DNA of 64,000 nt from Duganella dendranthematis (GTDB lineage Bacteria > Pseudomonadota > Gammaproteobacteria > Burkholderiales > Burkholderiaceae_D), in NCBI RefSeq assembly GCF_012849375.1, contig NZ_CP051684.1:5146001-5210000 (forward strand), given 5' to 3'. A model generated the notes under the pieces. The model did no database searches. It was not told the DNA's origin and saw only the letters and a list, made by a program, of their open reading frames with translations. This document shows, piece by piece, positions 1-8,729 of the stretch. The translations under genes and the position numbers were made by a program. Within the stretch, counting starts at the first letter, position 1; each line of letters begins with the position of its first letter.

Positions 1-1
1 C

Positions 2-523
2 GCGCGCGCGCTGGAGCTGGCCGCCGAAGCCGCCGCCGAAGATGCCCGCATCGCGCCGGAAGAAGGCGAGGCCGCAGCGAAGAAGCCGGCCGCCATGCCG
101 CTGGCGTCGCGCGAGGACATTGCCCGCGCCGCGCGCCTGAGCAGCGCGACCATCGGCCAGATCGAAAAGATTCAGAAGACGGCGACGCCGGAACTGGTGG
201 AAGCGGTCCGCGCCGGCACCATCTCGATCAATGCGGCGGCCACGGTGGCGTCGCTGTCGGAAGAGCAGCAGCTGGCGGCGGTTGCCGGCGGCAAGAAGGA
301 ACTGCAAAAGGCCGCCAAGGAAGTGCGCGACCTGCGCGCCGCCGCCCGTCCGGCCAAGGAGCCGAAAGAGGGCAAGGCCGCGCCGGAAGTCGATTACAGC
401 GATATGCCGACCGACGTGCGCGAACTGCGCGCGGAAAACATGGCGCTGCGCGAAAAGAACGCCGCGTTGCTGGAAGAGATCACGGTTCTGCAACGCCGGA
501 TTTCCGAGCTGGCCAGCGCCTGA
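2..523 (+). CDS. ParB-like HTH protein, C-terminal part (cut by window edge)
   Basis: The reading frame is open from the first bases, so the true start lies outside the window. The visible 173 residues hold an Ala/Glu-rich stretch, then a segment (SATIGQIEKIQKTATPELVE, followed by an AGTISINAAA-type helix) that resembles the helix-turn-helix half of ParB/Spo0J-type proteins. The C-terminus, from about RELRAENMALREKN, has heptad-spaced leucines and should form a short coiled coil. No nuclease or CTPase motif is visible in this part. It could be a plasmid- or phage-derived ParB-domain protein acting as a DNA-binding regulator. The stop codon overlaps the next ATG (TGATG), so it is probably co-transcribed with the amidase. 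The family call rests on pattern alone. Confidence 0.6.
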   Translation, partial: ARALELAAEAAAEDARIAPEEGEAAAKKPAAMPLASREDIARAARLSSATIGQIEKIQKTATPELVEAVRAGTISINAAATVASLSEEQQLAAVAGGKKELQKAAKEVRDLRAAARPAKEPKEGKAAPEVDYSDMPTDVRELRAENMALREKNAALLEEITVLQRRISELASA

Positions 524-2754
524 TGATGACGCGCGCTCGGGTAGCTTTGATCTGTGCCGCGTCGGTGTGCGTTGCCGCCGCCGGCGAGGCGGTTTCGGCG
601 CCTGTCGTTGCAAAAACAGCCTCGGTAGCGGAGCCGGTGCGGCTGAAGGCCGCCGCCCAGCGCGTGACCATCTTGCGCGACAAGTGGGGCATCCCGCACG
701 TCTATGGCAAAACCGATGCCGATGCGGTCTTCGGCATGGTCTACGCGCAGGCGGAGGATGACTTCCCGCGCGTGGAGCTGAACTTCATCAACGCCATGGG
801 TCGATTGGCGGAAGTGGAGGGCGAGGCCGAGCTGTATAAAGACCTGCGCATGAAGCTCTTCATCAATCCCGATGAGCTGAAGCGCCAGTATGCGGCCGCG
901 CCGGTGTGGCTGCAAAAGCTGATGAACGCTTGGGCCGATGGTCTGAACTACTATCTGCAAACGCACGCGGATGTGAAGCCGGCGCTGTTCACGCACTTTG
1001 AGCCGTGGATGGCGCTCAGCTTCAGCGAAGGCAGCATCGGCGGCGATATCGAGACCATCGACATCAAGCAGCTGCAAGCGCTGTACGCGGACGGCGCCAA
1101 AGTGCCGCTGATGCCGCCGGTGCTGATGTCGTCCAGCGACGGCATCGACCTGGATAAAGAGCCGGGCGGCTCGAACGGCTTTGCCATCGCTCCCGCGCTG
1201 ACCAGAAACAAGCACGCGCTGTTGATGATCAACCCGCACACCTCGTTCTACTTCCGTCCCGAAGTGGCGGTGCACAGCGAAGAAGGCCTGAACGCGTATG
1301 GCGCGGTGACCTGGGGCCAGTTCTTCGTCTACCAGGGCTTTAACGACCGTGTCGGCTGGATGCATACCTCCGGCGGCGGTGACGTGATCGACGAGTACCT
1401 CGAAACCATCACCGAGAAAGACGGCCAGTTCTTCTACCAGTACGGCAACGAGCAGCGGCCGCTGAAGGCGGTCGACATCGCGCTGCCGTACAAGACCAAG
1501 GACGGCATGGCCAGCAAGACGGTGCGTGTCTACTATAGCCACCACGGCCCGATCGTTCGCGCCAAGGATGGCAAATGGGTGGCGGTGCGCCTGATGAATG
1601 AGCCGTTGAAGGCGCTGACGCAGTCCTTCAGCCGTACCAAGGCGCGCAATTACAAGGCTTTCTACAAGTCGATGGAGTTGCGCACCAATTCGTCGAACAA
1701 CACCGTGTATGCGGATGCCGACGGCAATATCGCTTACTTCCACGGGAATTTTATCCCACGCCGTGATCCGCAATTCGACTGGAAGCATCCGGTCGATGGC
1801 AGCAATCCGGCCACCGAGTGGCAAGGCTTGCACGAAGTGAAGGAAACCACCACGCTGTTCAATCCAAAGAACGGCTGGATTCAGAACACCAATAACTGGC
1901 CGTACACGGCGGCCGGCGCCTACAGCCCGAAGGTCAAGGACTATCCGGCGTATATGTCGATGAATCCTGAGAACCCGCGCGGCATCCACGCCGTGCGCGT
2001 GCTGGAAAATAAAAAGGGCTTCACCATCGACAGCCTGATCGCCGCGGCCTACGACACCCAGCTGCCGGCGTTTGAGCCGCTGCTGCCGCAGCTGTTCGCC
2101 GCCTACGACGAACTGCCGGCCGACGATGCGCGCAAGGCGGCGCTGGCGCCGCAGATCAAGGCGCTGCGCGGCTGGGACATGCGTTACTCGCTGGAGTCGA
2201 CCGCCACCTCGCTGGCGGTGTTCTGGGCGCAGGATTTGTGGACCACGTACCAGCCGGCCGCCAAGGCCAAGGAAGTGCAGGTGTTGGATTACATCCAGGC
2301 CGCCATCACGCCGCAGCAGCGGCTGGAGGCGCTGGAACGCGCCACCGCCAAACTGACCAAGGACTTCGGCAACTGGCAGACGCCGTGGGGCGAGATCAAT
2401 CGTTTCCAGCGCTTAACCGGCGATATCTTGCAGCCGTTTGACGACAGCAAACCGAGTTTACCGGTACCATTCGCCTCGGCCAACTGGGGATCGCTGGCGG
2501 CCTACGGGACCACGTCCAAGCAGAAAACCAGGCGGATTTACGGCGAGCGTGGCAACAGCTTTGTGGCGGCGGTGGAGTTTGGGCCGCGCGTCAAGGCGCG
2601 CAGCATTCTGGCGGGCGGGCAGAGTGGCGATCCTGCGTCGCCGCACTTCAACGATCAGGCGGCGATGTACGCGCGCGGCGAATTCAAGGATGTGCTGTTC
2701 TACAAGGCGGACGTGGAGAAAAACCTCGAACGCCGCTACCATCCCGGCGAATAA
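523..2754 (+). CDS. Penicillin acylase family amidase, secreted
   Basis: An N-terminal nucleophile hydrolase of the penicillin G acylase / acyl-homoserine-lactone acylase superfamily, 743 residues, which is normal for the family. It opens with a Sec-type signal peptide (about residues 1-26). The alpha-chain motif ILRDKWGIPHVYG follows near residue 50. The predicted autocleavage site is Gly-Ser in PGGSNGFAIAP, making Ser217 the beta-chain nucleophile. INPHTSFYF and the downstream HHGP motif are typical of the beta chain. Family members cleave amide bonds of beta-lactams, N-acyl-homoserine lactones or N-acyl amino acids after periplasmic maturation, and the substrate cannot be read from sequence. 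The ATG overlaps the upstream stop. A palindromic hairpin lies 15 bp beyond its own stop. Confidence 0.85.
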   Translation: MMTRARVALICAASVCVAAAGEAVSAPVVAKTASVAEPVRLKAAAQRVTILRDKWGIPHVYGKTDADAVFGMVYAQAEDDFPRVELNFINAMGRLAEVEGEAELYKDLRMKLFINPDELKRQYAAAPVWLQKLMNAWADGLNYYLQTHADVKPALFTHFEPWMALSFSEGSIGGDIETIDIKQLQALYADGAKVPLMPPVLMSSSDGIDLDKEPGGSNGFAIAPALTRNKHALLMINPHTSFYFRPEVAVHSEEGLNAYGAVTWGQFFVYQGFNDRVGWMHTSGGGDVIDEYLETITEKDGQFFYQYGNEQRPLKAVDIALPYKTKDGMASKTVRVYYSHHGPIVRAKDGKWVAVRLMNEPLKALTQSFSRTKARNYKAFYKSMELRTNSSNNTVYADADGNIAYFHGNFIPRRDPQFDWKHPVDGSNPATEWQGLHEVKETTTLFNPKNGWIQNTNNWPYTAAGAYSPKVKDYPAYMSMNPENPRGIHAVRVLENKKGFTIDSLIAAAYDTQLPAFEPLLPQLFAAYDELPADDARKAALAPQIKALRGWDMRYSLESTATSLAVFWAQDLWTTYQPAAKAKEVQVLDYIQAAITPQQRLEALERATAKLTKDFGNWQTPWGEINRFQRLTGDILQPFDDSKPSLPVPFASANWGSLAAYGTTSKQKTRRIYGERGNSFVAAVEFGPRVKARSILAGGQSGDPASPHFNDQAAMYARGEFKDVLFYKADVEKNLERRYHPGE

Positions 2755-2769
2755 TTACACCGAACGAAA

Positions 2770-2799
2770 AGGGTCTGACCCCGTACGGGGTCAGACCCT
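2770..2799. repeat. 30-bp perfect palindrome (REP-like), copy 1
   Basis: The two 15-bp halves are exact reverse complements, beginning AGGGTCTGACCCC and centred on GTAC. On the minus strand the palindrome is followed by TTTTCGTT, giving a hairpin plus T-tract, so it can terminate the minus-strand HNH-like gene that reads into it. It lies between convergent genes. An inverted relative with the same flank lies at 35928-35957. I recall this palindrome as frequent in Massilia/Duganella genomes. Confidence 0.85.
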
Positions 2800-2838
2800 G
2801 GCGTCGCGGCGTGCGGGTTTTGCAGGCGCCGCGCGCTT

Positions 2839-3228
2839 TTACGGCCGAGGGTAGACCACCGGCTCGGGGTGTTCGATGTCTTCGAGCCGGGCCCATTGCA
2901 GGTTCTCGACCTTGTTGTTGCGGACGTTGCCATCCCGATGGCGCACCGCCGGCAGCTTGTTCGGATTGGGCAGGAACACTTCCGCCACCAGGTCGTGCAC
3001 GTAGAATTCGCCCTCGCGCTTACCGCCGCGCAGCTTGACCTTCAAGCCTTCCGGATACAGGGTCGGCTTGATGGCGCTGACCTTGGGACCGGCGGCCAGC
3101 AGCACGCGGCCGTCCTTCGAAACCTTGTAGTAGTCGCTGCCGACCACCGGTTTGGCGTCCGCCACCAGGATCGAATAGGCGAAACCCAGGGCCAGCAAGG
3201 CGATGATGATGAAGATGAGATAAGTCAT
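2839..3228 (-). CDS. Membrane-anchored HNH/NUMOD-like small protein
   Basis: 129 residues. Residues 3-22 form one hydrophobic helix (LIFIIIALLALGFAYSIL), so the rest should be exported or anchored. The C-terminal half resembles the HNH_3/NUMOD-type endonuclease module: VHDLVAEVFLPNPN, then RHRDGNVRNNKVENLQW, keeping the His, the Asp-Gly-Asn and the paired Asn of the usual NHxDGNxxNNxxxNLxW pattern, but with Arg in the position before the His. These modules usually occur in cytosolic, phage-associated nucleases, so a transmembrane anchor is odd. The ATG lies 17 bp past the gamma-lyase stop on the same strand, so it is probably the last gene of the CBS-CGL unit, ending at the palindromic hairpin. 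Function unknown; nuclease activity is unproven. Confidence 0.65.
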   Translation of the reverse strand: MTYLIFIIIALLALGFAYSILVADAKPVVGSDYYKVSKDGRVLLAAGPKVSAIKPTLYPEGLKVKLRGGKREGEFYVHDLVAEVFLPNPNKLPAVRHRDGNVRNNKVENLQWARLEDIEHPEPVVYPRP

Positions 3229-3245
3229 GCGCCGAATCTTAGCAG

Positions 3246-4430
3246 TTAAATAGCGTCGAGCGAACGACGAATATCGGCCCTTAAATCCTCTAAATCTTCA
3301 ATTCCCACCGACAGGCGGATCAAACCATCGCCGATGCCCAGTGCCGCCCGCTGCGGCGCCGGGATGGACGCATGCGTCATCAGCGCCGGATGTTCGATCA
3401 GGCTTTCGACGCCGCCCAGGCTTTCGGCCAGCGCAAATACTTCGCAGCTTTCCAGGAAACGGCGCGCGCCCGGCAGGTCGGTGTTCAGGTCGATCGAGAT
3501 AATGCCGCCGAAGCCCTGCATCTGGCGCTTGGCCAGTTCGTGCTGCGGATGCGACTCCAGTCCCGGATAGAACACCTTGCGCACCTCCGGCTGCTGCTCG
3601 AGCCAGCGCGCCAGTTCCAGTGCGCTGGCGCAGTGGCGCTCCATGCGGATCGCCAGCGTCTTCACGCCGCGCAGCGCCAGGAAGCTGTCGAACGGGCCGG
3701 CAATCGCGCCGACCGAGTTTTGCAGGAAGGCCAGCTGCTCGCGCCATTCCTTCTGGCGTTCCTCGCCGCCCACTACGGCGATGCCGCCGATGATGTCGGA
3801 GTGGCCGTTCAAATACTTGGTGGTCGAATGCACCACGATGTCAAAGCCATGTTCCAGCGGACGTTGGACGATCGGGCTGGCGAAGGTGTTGTCGGCGATG
3901 GCGATGATGCCGCGCTCGCGGCAGATCTTGGCGATGGCCTGCAAATCGGCCAGCTTGAGCATCGGGTTAGTCGGCGTTTCTACCCATACCATTTTGGTCT
4001 CGGGCTTGATGGCGGCCAGCAGGTTCTCGGGATTGGTCAGGTCGACGTAGGTGAACTGGTGACCGGCGCTGCGGCGGCGCACGCGCTCGAACAGGCGGTA
4101 GGTGCCGCCATACATATCGTCGCCAGCGATGATGTGGGAGCCGGCATCGGCCAGCTCCAGCACCGTCGATATCGCCGCCAGGCCGGAGGCGAAGGCGAAA
4201 CCTTGCGCGCCGCTTTCCAGGTCGGCCACGCAGCGTTCCAGCGCCCAGCGGGTGGGATTGTGCGAGCGGCCGTAGTCCAGGCCCTTGTGCACGCCAGGGC
4301 TTTCCTGCACAAAGGTGGAGGTGGCGTAAATCGGCGGCATGATGGCGCCGGTCGATGGGTCGGGCGATTGGCCGGCGTGGATCACGCGGGTGGCCAGGGC
4401 GGCTTTGTGGTTGCTCGGTTTGTCGCTCAA
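3246..4430 (-). CDS. Cystathionine gamma-lyase / gamma-synthase family PLP enzyme
   Basis: 394 residues, full length for the Cys/Met-metabolism PLP family. Visible signatures are YGRSHNPTRWALE, the glycine-rich ASGLAA loop near residue 81, DNTFASP (residues 180-186) and STTKYLNGHSD, where Lys205 should be the Schiff-base lysine. The family includes cystathionine gamma-lyase, gamma-synthase and beta-lyase. The partner gene favours gamma-lyase: the start overlaps the cystathionine beta-synthase stop by 4 bp (ATGA), giving an ordered reverse-transsulfuration pair that makes cysteine from homocysteine and serine. Sequence alone cannot exclude gamma-synthase activity. Confidence 0.85.
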   Translation of the reverse strand: MSDKPSNHKAALATRVIHAGQSPDPSTGAIMPPIYATSTFVQESPGVHKGLDYGRSHNPTRWALERCVADLESGAQGFAFASGLAAISTVLELADAGSHIIAGDDMYGGTYRLFERVRRRSAGHQFTYVDLTNPENLLAAIKPETKMVWVETPTNPMLKLADLQAIAKICRERGIIAIADNTFASPIVQRPLEHGFDIVVHSTTKYLNGHSDIIGGIAVVGGEERQKEWREQLAFLQNSVGAIAGPFDSFLALRGVKTLAIRMERHCASALELARWLEQQPEVRKVFYPGLESHPQHELAKRQMQGFGGIISIDLNTDLPGARRFLESCEVFALAESLGGVESLIEHPALMTHASIPAPQRAALGIGDGLIRLSVGIEDLEDLRADIRRSLDAI

Positions 4431-5794
4431 GATAGCGTCCTTCGCAGATGGTTAAGCAAGTCGTAACGGGTAATCAGGCCGTAGAAGGTGTCGCCATCGG
4501 CGACAACGGCGGTCAGGCCGCGGTCCAGCGTGGCGCGCAGCGCCTGCATGTCGGCCGATGGCTTGAGGATTTCTAGCCGCTTGGTCATGGTGGCGCCGAC
4601 CGGATTGTTGAAGCGCTCCGGCTCCGCGCCGACCGTCAGCAGCACGTCGGATTCGTCGATGATGCCGGCCAGCTGGCCGTTCTCCAGCACCGGCAGCTGC
4701 GCCACGTCGGCGGCGCGCATGCGGTTGAAGGCGATCATCAGCGTGTCTTGCGGCGTGACGCTGATGACTTCTCCGGCGTCGAAGCGGCGGCCGATCAGGT
4801 CGCGCAAGTCGTTGAAGCGCTGGCGTTCCAGCAGCCCCTGGTCGCGCATCCAGCCGTCGTTGTACACCTTGGACAGGTAGCGGGTGCCGGTGTCGCAGAC
4901 GAAGGTCACCACGCGCTTGGGAGTGGTCTGTTCGCGGCAGTAGCGCAGCGCGGCGGCCAGCAGTGTGCCGGTGGACGAGCCGCCCGGTATGCCTTCTTCC
5001 TTCAGCAAGGCGCGCGCGGTGGCGAAGCTTTCGACGTCGGCGATGGTGTAGGCCTTGGTCACGCCGGTCATGTCGGCGATGGCGGGGATGAAGTCTTCGC
5101 CGATGCCTTCCACAGCCCACGAGCCGCTGGTTTCGGAGACGTGGCCGGTGGCGATGTATTCGGCCAGGATGGAGCCGGCCGGATCGGCGAGGATAAATTC
5201 GACGTGCGGCGCGACCTGGCGGAAGTAGCGGGTCAAGCCGGTCAGCGTGCCCGACGAGCCGACGCCGACCACGATGGCGTCGATGTCGTGGCCCATCTGT
5301 TCCCAGATTTCCGGGCCGGTGGTGGTTTCGTGCGCCAGCGGATTGGCGGGATTGTTGAATTGATCCGAGAACCAGGCGCCCGGGGTTTCGGCGGCCAGCC
5401 GCGCGGCATAGTCCTGGTAATACTCGGGATGACCTTTGCCGACGTCGGAACGGGTGGTGCGCACCTCGGCGCCAAGCGCCTTCAGGTGCAGCACTTTTTC
5501 GGTGGACATCTTGTCGGGGACGACCAGCAGCACGCGGTAGCCTTTCAGCCGTCCGACCAGTGCCAGTCCGAGGCCGGTATTGCCGGCGGTGGCTTCGATA
5601 ATCGTGCCGCCGGGCTTGAGCAGACCCTGGGCTTCGGCCGCTTCGATCATGGCCAGACCGATACGGTCCTTGATCGAACCGCCGGGGTTTTGCGATTCCA
5701 GTTTAAGGAACAACTGGCAAGGGCCGGTATCGAGGCGGGTCACCTCGGCGAGCGGCGTCTTGCCAATCAGGTTGAACAGTGCAGGTTGGCGCAT
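4427..5794 (-). CDS. Cystathionine beta-synthase, PLP fold plus CBS pair
   Basis: 455 residues from the chosen ATG at 5794, which has AGGAGA 5 bases upstream; a start at 5821 would add nine residues without a ribosome site. The N-terminal fold-type-II PLP domain contains NPGGSIKDR with Lys42 as the cofactor lysine, then EATAGNTGLGLA and a phosphate-binding GSSGTLTG loop. From about residue 335 a tandem CBS pair follows (ISVTPQDTLMIAFNRM, then MQALRATLDRG), the arrangement of true cystathionine beta-synthases rather than plain cysteine synthases. It would condense homocysteine and serine (or O-acetylserine). It is first in a unit with the gamma-lyase and is divergent from tdk. Confidence 0.88.
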   Translation of the reverse strand: MRQPALFNLIGKTPLAEVTRLDTGPCQLFLKLESQNPGGSIKDRIGLAMIEAAEAQGLLKPGGTIIEATAGNTGLGLALVGRLKGYRVLLVVPDKMSTEKVLHLKALGAEVRTTRSDVGKGHPEYYQDYAARLAAETPGAWFSDQFNNPANPLAHETTTGPEIWEQMGHDIDAIVVGVGSSGTLTGLTRYFRQVAPHVEFILADPAGSILAEYIATGHVSETSGSWAVEGIGEDFIPAIADMTGVTKAYTIADVESFATARALLKEEGIPGGSSTGTLLAAALRYCREQTTPKRVVTFVCDTGTRYLSKVYNDGWMRDQGLLERQRFNDLRDLIGRRFDAGEVISVTPQDTLMIAFNRMRAADVAQLPVLENGQLAGIIDESDVLLTVGAEPERFNNPVGATMTKRLEILKPSADMQALRATLDRGLTAVVADGDTFYGLITRYDLLNHLRRTLS

Positions 5795-5849
5795 GAGTTC
5801 TCCTATGGGCAGGTCGGGCAAGTATGCTCTATTTTTTATTTTCGCGGTT

Positions 5850-5864
5850 TATAATTCGCCTATG
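5850..5864 (+). promoter_or_regulatory. tdk -10 box 6 bp before ATG (leaderless start)
   Basis: A perfect TATAAT sits at 5850-5855, followed by six bases and the tdk ATG at 5862. If this is the -10 element, transcription would begin at or next to the A of ATG, giving an mRNA without a Shine-Dalgarno site. No purine-rich ribosome site precedes the ATG. No clear -35 box is seen. Confidence 0.55.
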
Positions 5865-6422
5865 GCAAAACTCTATTTCCGATACTCCGCGATGAACGCG
5901 GGCAAGTCCACCGCCATGTTGCAGGTGGCGCATAACTATGAAGAGCAGGGGCAGAAAGTGCGCCTGTTCACGGCCGCCATCGATAGCCGCTATGGCGTGG
6001 GCAAGGTGACGTCGCGTCTGGGCCCCCAGCGCGATACCGAGGTCTTCGACGCTAATACCGATTTTCTTCTAACGATAGACGAAAAAATCGCATGCCTGCT
6101 GGTCGATGAGGCGCAGTTTTTGAGCAAGGAGCAGGTCAAGCAGCTGCACCAGTTGGCGCAGGTGCGCGGCATTCCCGTCATCACCTATGGCTTGCGCTCG
6201 GACTTCCGCGGCGAGCCATTCCCCGGCTCGGCCTACCTGCTGGCGCTGGCTGACGATATCGAGGAAATCAAGAATATCTGCTCGTGCGGCAAGAAGGCGA
6301 CCATGAATATCCGTGTCGACGAAAACGGCAAACGCATCAAGGAAGGTGAGCAGATCAGTATTGGCGGCAACGAGAGTTATCGCCAGGCCTGCGGCCGCTG
6401 CTTCTACAGCGAAACGCATTAG
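5862..6422 (+). CDS. tdk: Thymidine kinase
   Basis: 186 residues, a normal type II (TK1-like) bacterial enzyme that phosphorylates thymidine to dTMP in the salvage pathway. The Walker A loop is YSAMNAGKST (residues 8-17), and the Walker B-like LLVDEAQF (79-86) carries the catalytic Glu. The lasso region contains the paired zinc cysteines CSCGKK and, near the C-terminus, CGRCF. The longer frame begins inside the divergent CBS gene, so the ATG at 5862 (MAKLYFRYSAMNAGKS) is chosen. It matches family N-termini and lies 6 bp after TATAAT. Confidence 0.93.
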   Translation: MAKLYFRYSAMNAGKSTAMLQVAHNYEEQGQKVRLFTAAIDSRYGVGKVTSRLGPQRDTEVFDANTDFLLTIDEKIACLLVDEAQFLSKEQVKQLHQLAQVRGIPVITYGLRSDFRGEPFPGSAYLLALADDIEEIKNICSCGKKATMNIRVDENGKRIKEGEQISIGGNESYRQACGRCFYSETH

Positions 6423-6451
6423 GCGTGGCTGGCCTGCGTGGGGCGTCAAGG

Positions 6452-7624
6452 ATGGCCGCTAAAGCGGTTGCTTTGAGCGCTTTGGTCGCGTTTTGCGGCG
6501 TGCTGTCGGCCTCGGCTGCCGACGCGTCAGCTGTCGATCCGCTGGCGGCCTGCCGCTTGCCGGAGATGCAGCTGCGCAGTGATGTCGGTCTCGGCTTCCC
6601 ACGCAATCCGCTGCGGCTGAGGACGCTCGGCGAGGTGCGCTTCCGCGTGCTGTTTGTCGACTTCAGCGATGCGCCGGCCACGGTGTCGCCGCAGCAGGTG
6701 CTGGACATCATTTCCCCACGCGCAGAACAGTTTTTCAGTGCAGTGTCATATGGCCGGATGAAGCTGGTCTTCGACGTCAGCCCGCAGTGGATACGCATGC
6801 GGCAGCCGGTGCCCGATTACCACTTCGGCCGTGGCGCGCCGTTCGAGGTGCAACGCGCCTATCTGCAGGAAGCCATCAACCTCGCCGGTCCCGGCATCGA
6901 CTATTCTCACAATGACGCCATCTTGGTGGTGGCCAATCCCGATGCCAAGGCTATCGACTGGGGCCCGGCATTCACCGCAGCGCCGGGCTCGGGCGTGATG
7001 GCGGGCGGACGCGAATTCTTCAACGGCGCCACCTCCGGCGCCGATCTGCCCATCCTGCGCGGCGGCTGGTTTGTGCATGAGATCGGCCATGCCTTGTCGC
7101 TGGTGGACTTGGCCGGACCGCTGCCGTCGAACCAGCTGTGGCATACCTACGTCGGCCAGTTCAGCGTGATGGGCGAGCCGGAAGGGCTGTCGCCGGGTTA
7201 TCTCGGCTGGGAGCGCTGGCAACTGGGCTGGCTTGATGATCAACAGATTGCCTGCGGCGCCGGCACCGTGCGGTTGACGCCGATTGAGCGGTCGGGCAAC
7301 GTCAAAATTGCTGTCATGCCGACGGGACCGCACACGGCGGTGGTGGCCGAAAGTCGCCGCGCCGAAGCCGAAGATAGCGCCATGCCACGCAGCGGCGTGT
7401 TGGTCTACACCGTCGACACCGCACTGACTTCTCATGACGGCCCCATCCGCGTGCAGCCGGTGGATGACCGGGACGAGCGCCACTGGAAGGCGCTACTGTC
7501 CGCAGGGCAGTCGGTGAGCGCCGGCGAAGTGACGGTTACCGTCAAAGCGAGCGACGGGCAGGGCGATCTGGTGGAGATCACCCGCCGGCCGCGCGCACCA
7601 GCGCCGCTTCCTACCGTGCACTAG
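6452..7624 (+). CDS. Secreted zinc metalloprotease-like protein (HEXXH, M6-like)
   Basis: 390 residues from the ATG at 6452; an in-frame GTG at 6425 would add nine. A signal peptide is clear (MAAKAVALSALVAFCGVLSA). The core has VRFRVLFVDFSDAPA and an active-site helix HEIGHALSLVDL, with zinc ligands His209 and His213 and catalytic Glu210, followed by a Met-containing turn (QFSVMGEPEG). This arrangement resembles M6 (immune inhibitor A) or related metzincin-like secreted proteases. The substrate is unknown. It starts 30 bp after tdk and may ride on the same transcript. Confidence 0.7.
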   Translation: MAAKAVALSALVAFCGVLSASAADASAVDPLAACRLPEMQLRSDVGLGFPRNPLRLRTLGEVRFRVLFVDFSDAPATVSPQQVLDIISPRAEQFFSAVSYGRMKLVFDVSPQWIRMRQPVPDYHFGRGAPFEVQRAYLQEAINLAGPGIDYSHNDAILVVANPDAKAIDWGPAFTAAPGSGVMAGGREFFNGATSGADLPILRGGWFVHEIGHALSLVDLAGPLPSNQLWHTYVGQFSVMGEPEGLSPGYLGWERWQLGWLDDQQIACGAGTVRLTPIERSGNVKIAVMPTGPHTAVVAESRRAEAEDSAMPRSGVLVYTVDTALTSHDGPIRVQPVDDRDERHWKALLSAGQSVSAGEVTVTVKASDGQGDLVEITRRPRAPAPLPTVH

Positions 7625-7664
7625 CGCTCTTGGATTTGTTGACAAAGTTTTAGTAAAACGAGTC

Positions 7665-8726
7665 TTAATTGTCGGGCCACTTCCCAAACCGCTTTCGATT
7701 GTTGTGCGCCCGCGCGGACGATTGCCCGTCGAGCGCTTTGTAGAGGTTGTTAGCGCCGGTGACCTCATTGTCTTCGATGACAACGTCGGGGCCATTGGCA
7801 AGCAGAATCGCTTGCTCGGCATTGAACAAACCCTCGATCGTGATTTTGTTTCCCCGGATGATGAGTCCTGGTGCATCACGGATCCATATGGCGGCATACT
7901 CCGAATAATAGGTTCCTAATTCGGGTCGCAAGTTGTCCTCGGCTGCCGGCGCAGGCAGCGTCCGTTTGACGATGATTTCGTTGTCGATGAGTTGATTGTT
8001 CGCGCCGAACAGCGCAACCGCTTCATGGCCTGCGACTTCAATGTGACAATGCCTAATGATGTTGTTGCGACCGACTAGATAGGCGGCCAACCCACCGCTT
8101 TTGATGGTGAGGTTTTCCAAGAGAATTTTGGTGTCGTCAAAATCTCGAAAGCTTGGACCGTACCACTCTGCTACCGTAGCGAGTAGAGCTGGATCAGGTC
8201 GATAGTTGTGTCTGTTTCCTGTGTACTGCCATCCAGTTAAAGATATGCCTTGGCCATCCACTTCGATACTTCCGTTCGTAAAGGTGAATACGCGGCGTGA
8301 TGTTTGATGGATTTTCCCTCCCACATTGCCCGCAATTGCGACGCCGGCACGGTCTGAGCGCAGCGTATGCCCGCGTAAATCTAATGTAATGTTACTATTC
8401 GAAAGTTGAATTAGCGGACCCGATCCGCCGGGTTCGCCGAGCAGTTTGGCTATTCCGAAGTTTCTGACAATGTCCTGGGCCAAGCAAAAGCGAGCACGGC
8501 CGCTCAGGGACAAATTTTGTCCCCCGTGATATAGCCAAAATCCAGCGGGAGTCATGGTGTCTCGTTCCTGATATCTCACAAGCGCAAGGTTGGCTGGGAC
8601 GCGGATTTCCTTGCTGCCCTCAGGCATTCGTATCTGCAAACAATCTTGCGCCAGACTTGGCGAAGTTATCAATGCCAACATGAAAATTGCAGCGATGCGC
8701 AGCGCGGTATAGGTATTCATATCCAC
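7665..8726 (-). CDS. Secreted beta-helix protein, family C, intact copy
   Basis: 353 residues from GTG at 8726, or 351 from ATG at 8720. A signal peptide ends at about SPSLAQ. The N-terminal module has Cys in SLAQDC and in GRARFCLAQDI, then a first rung reading LIQLSNSNITLDLRGHTL. From about residue 190 onward, right-handed parallel beta-helix rungs follow (NNIIRHCHIEV, GANNQLIDNEIIV, GLIIRGNKITIEG, VVIEDNEVTG). No polysaccharide-lyase catalytic set is obvious. It begins a few bases after family B stops with no ribosome site, suggesting coupled translation. It is the last gene of the minus-strand array. A frameshifted near-twin lies at 10220-11280. Confidence 0.75.
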   Translation of the reverse strand: MDMNTYTALRIAAIFMLALITSPSLAQDCLQIRMPEGSKEIRVPANLALVRYQERDTMTPAGFWLYHGGQNLSLSGRARFCLAQDIVRNFGIAKLLGEPGGSGPLIQLSNSNITLDLRGHTLRSDRAGVAIAGNVGGKIHQTSRRVFTFTNGSIEVDGQGISLTGWQYTGNRHNYRPDPALLATVAEWYGPSFRDFDDTKILLENLTIKSGGLAAYLVGRNNIIRHCHIEVAGHEAVALFGANNQLIDNEIIVKRTLPAPAAEDNLRPELGTYYSEYAAIWIRDAPGLIIRGNKITIEGLFNAEQAILLANGPDVVIEDNEVTGANNLYKALDGQSSARAHNNRKRFGKWPDN

Positions 8727-8729
8727 GAT

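Noticed and set aside
394..1989. Minus-strand frame of 531 codons opposite the acylase
   Set aside because: Its composition mirrors the acylase codons, and it overlaps both sense genes without motif or ribosome site.
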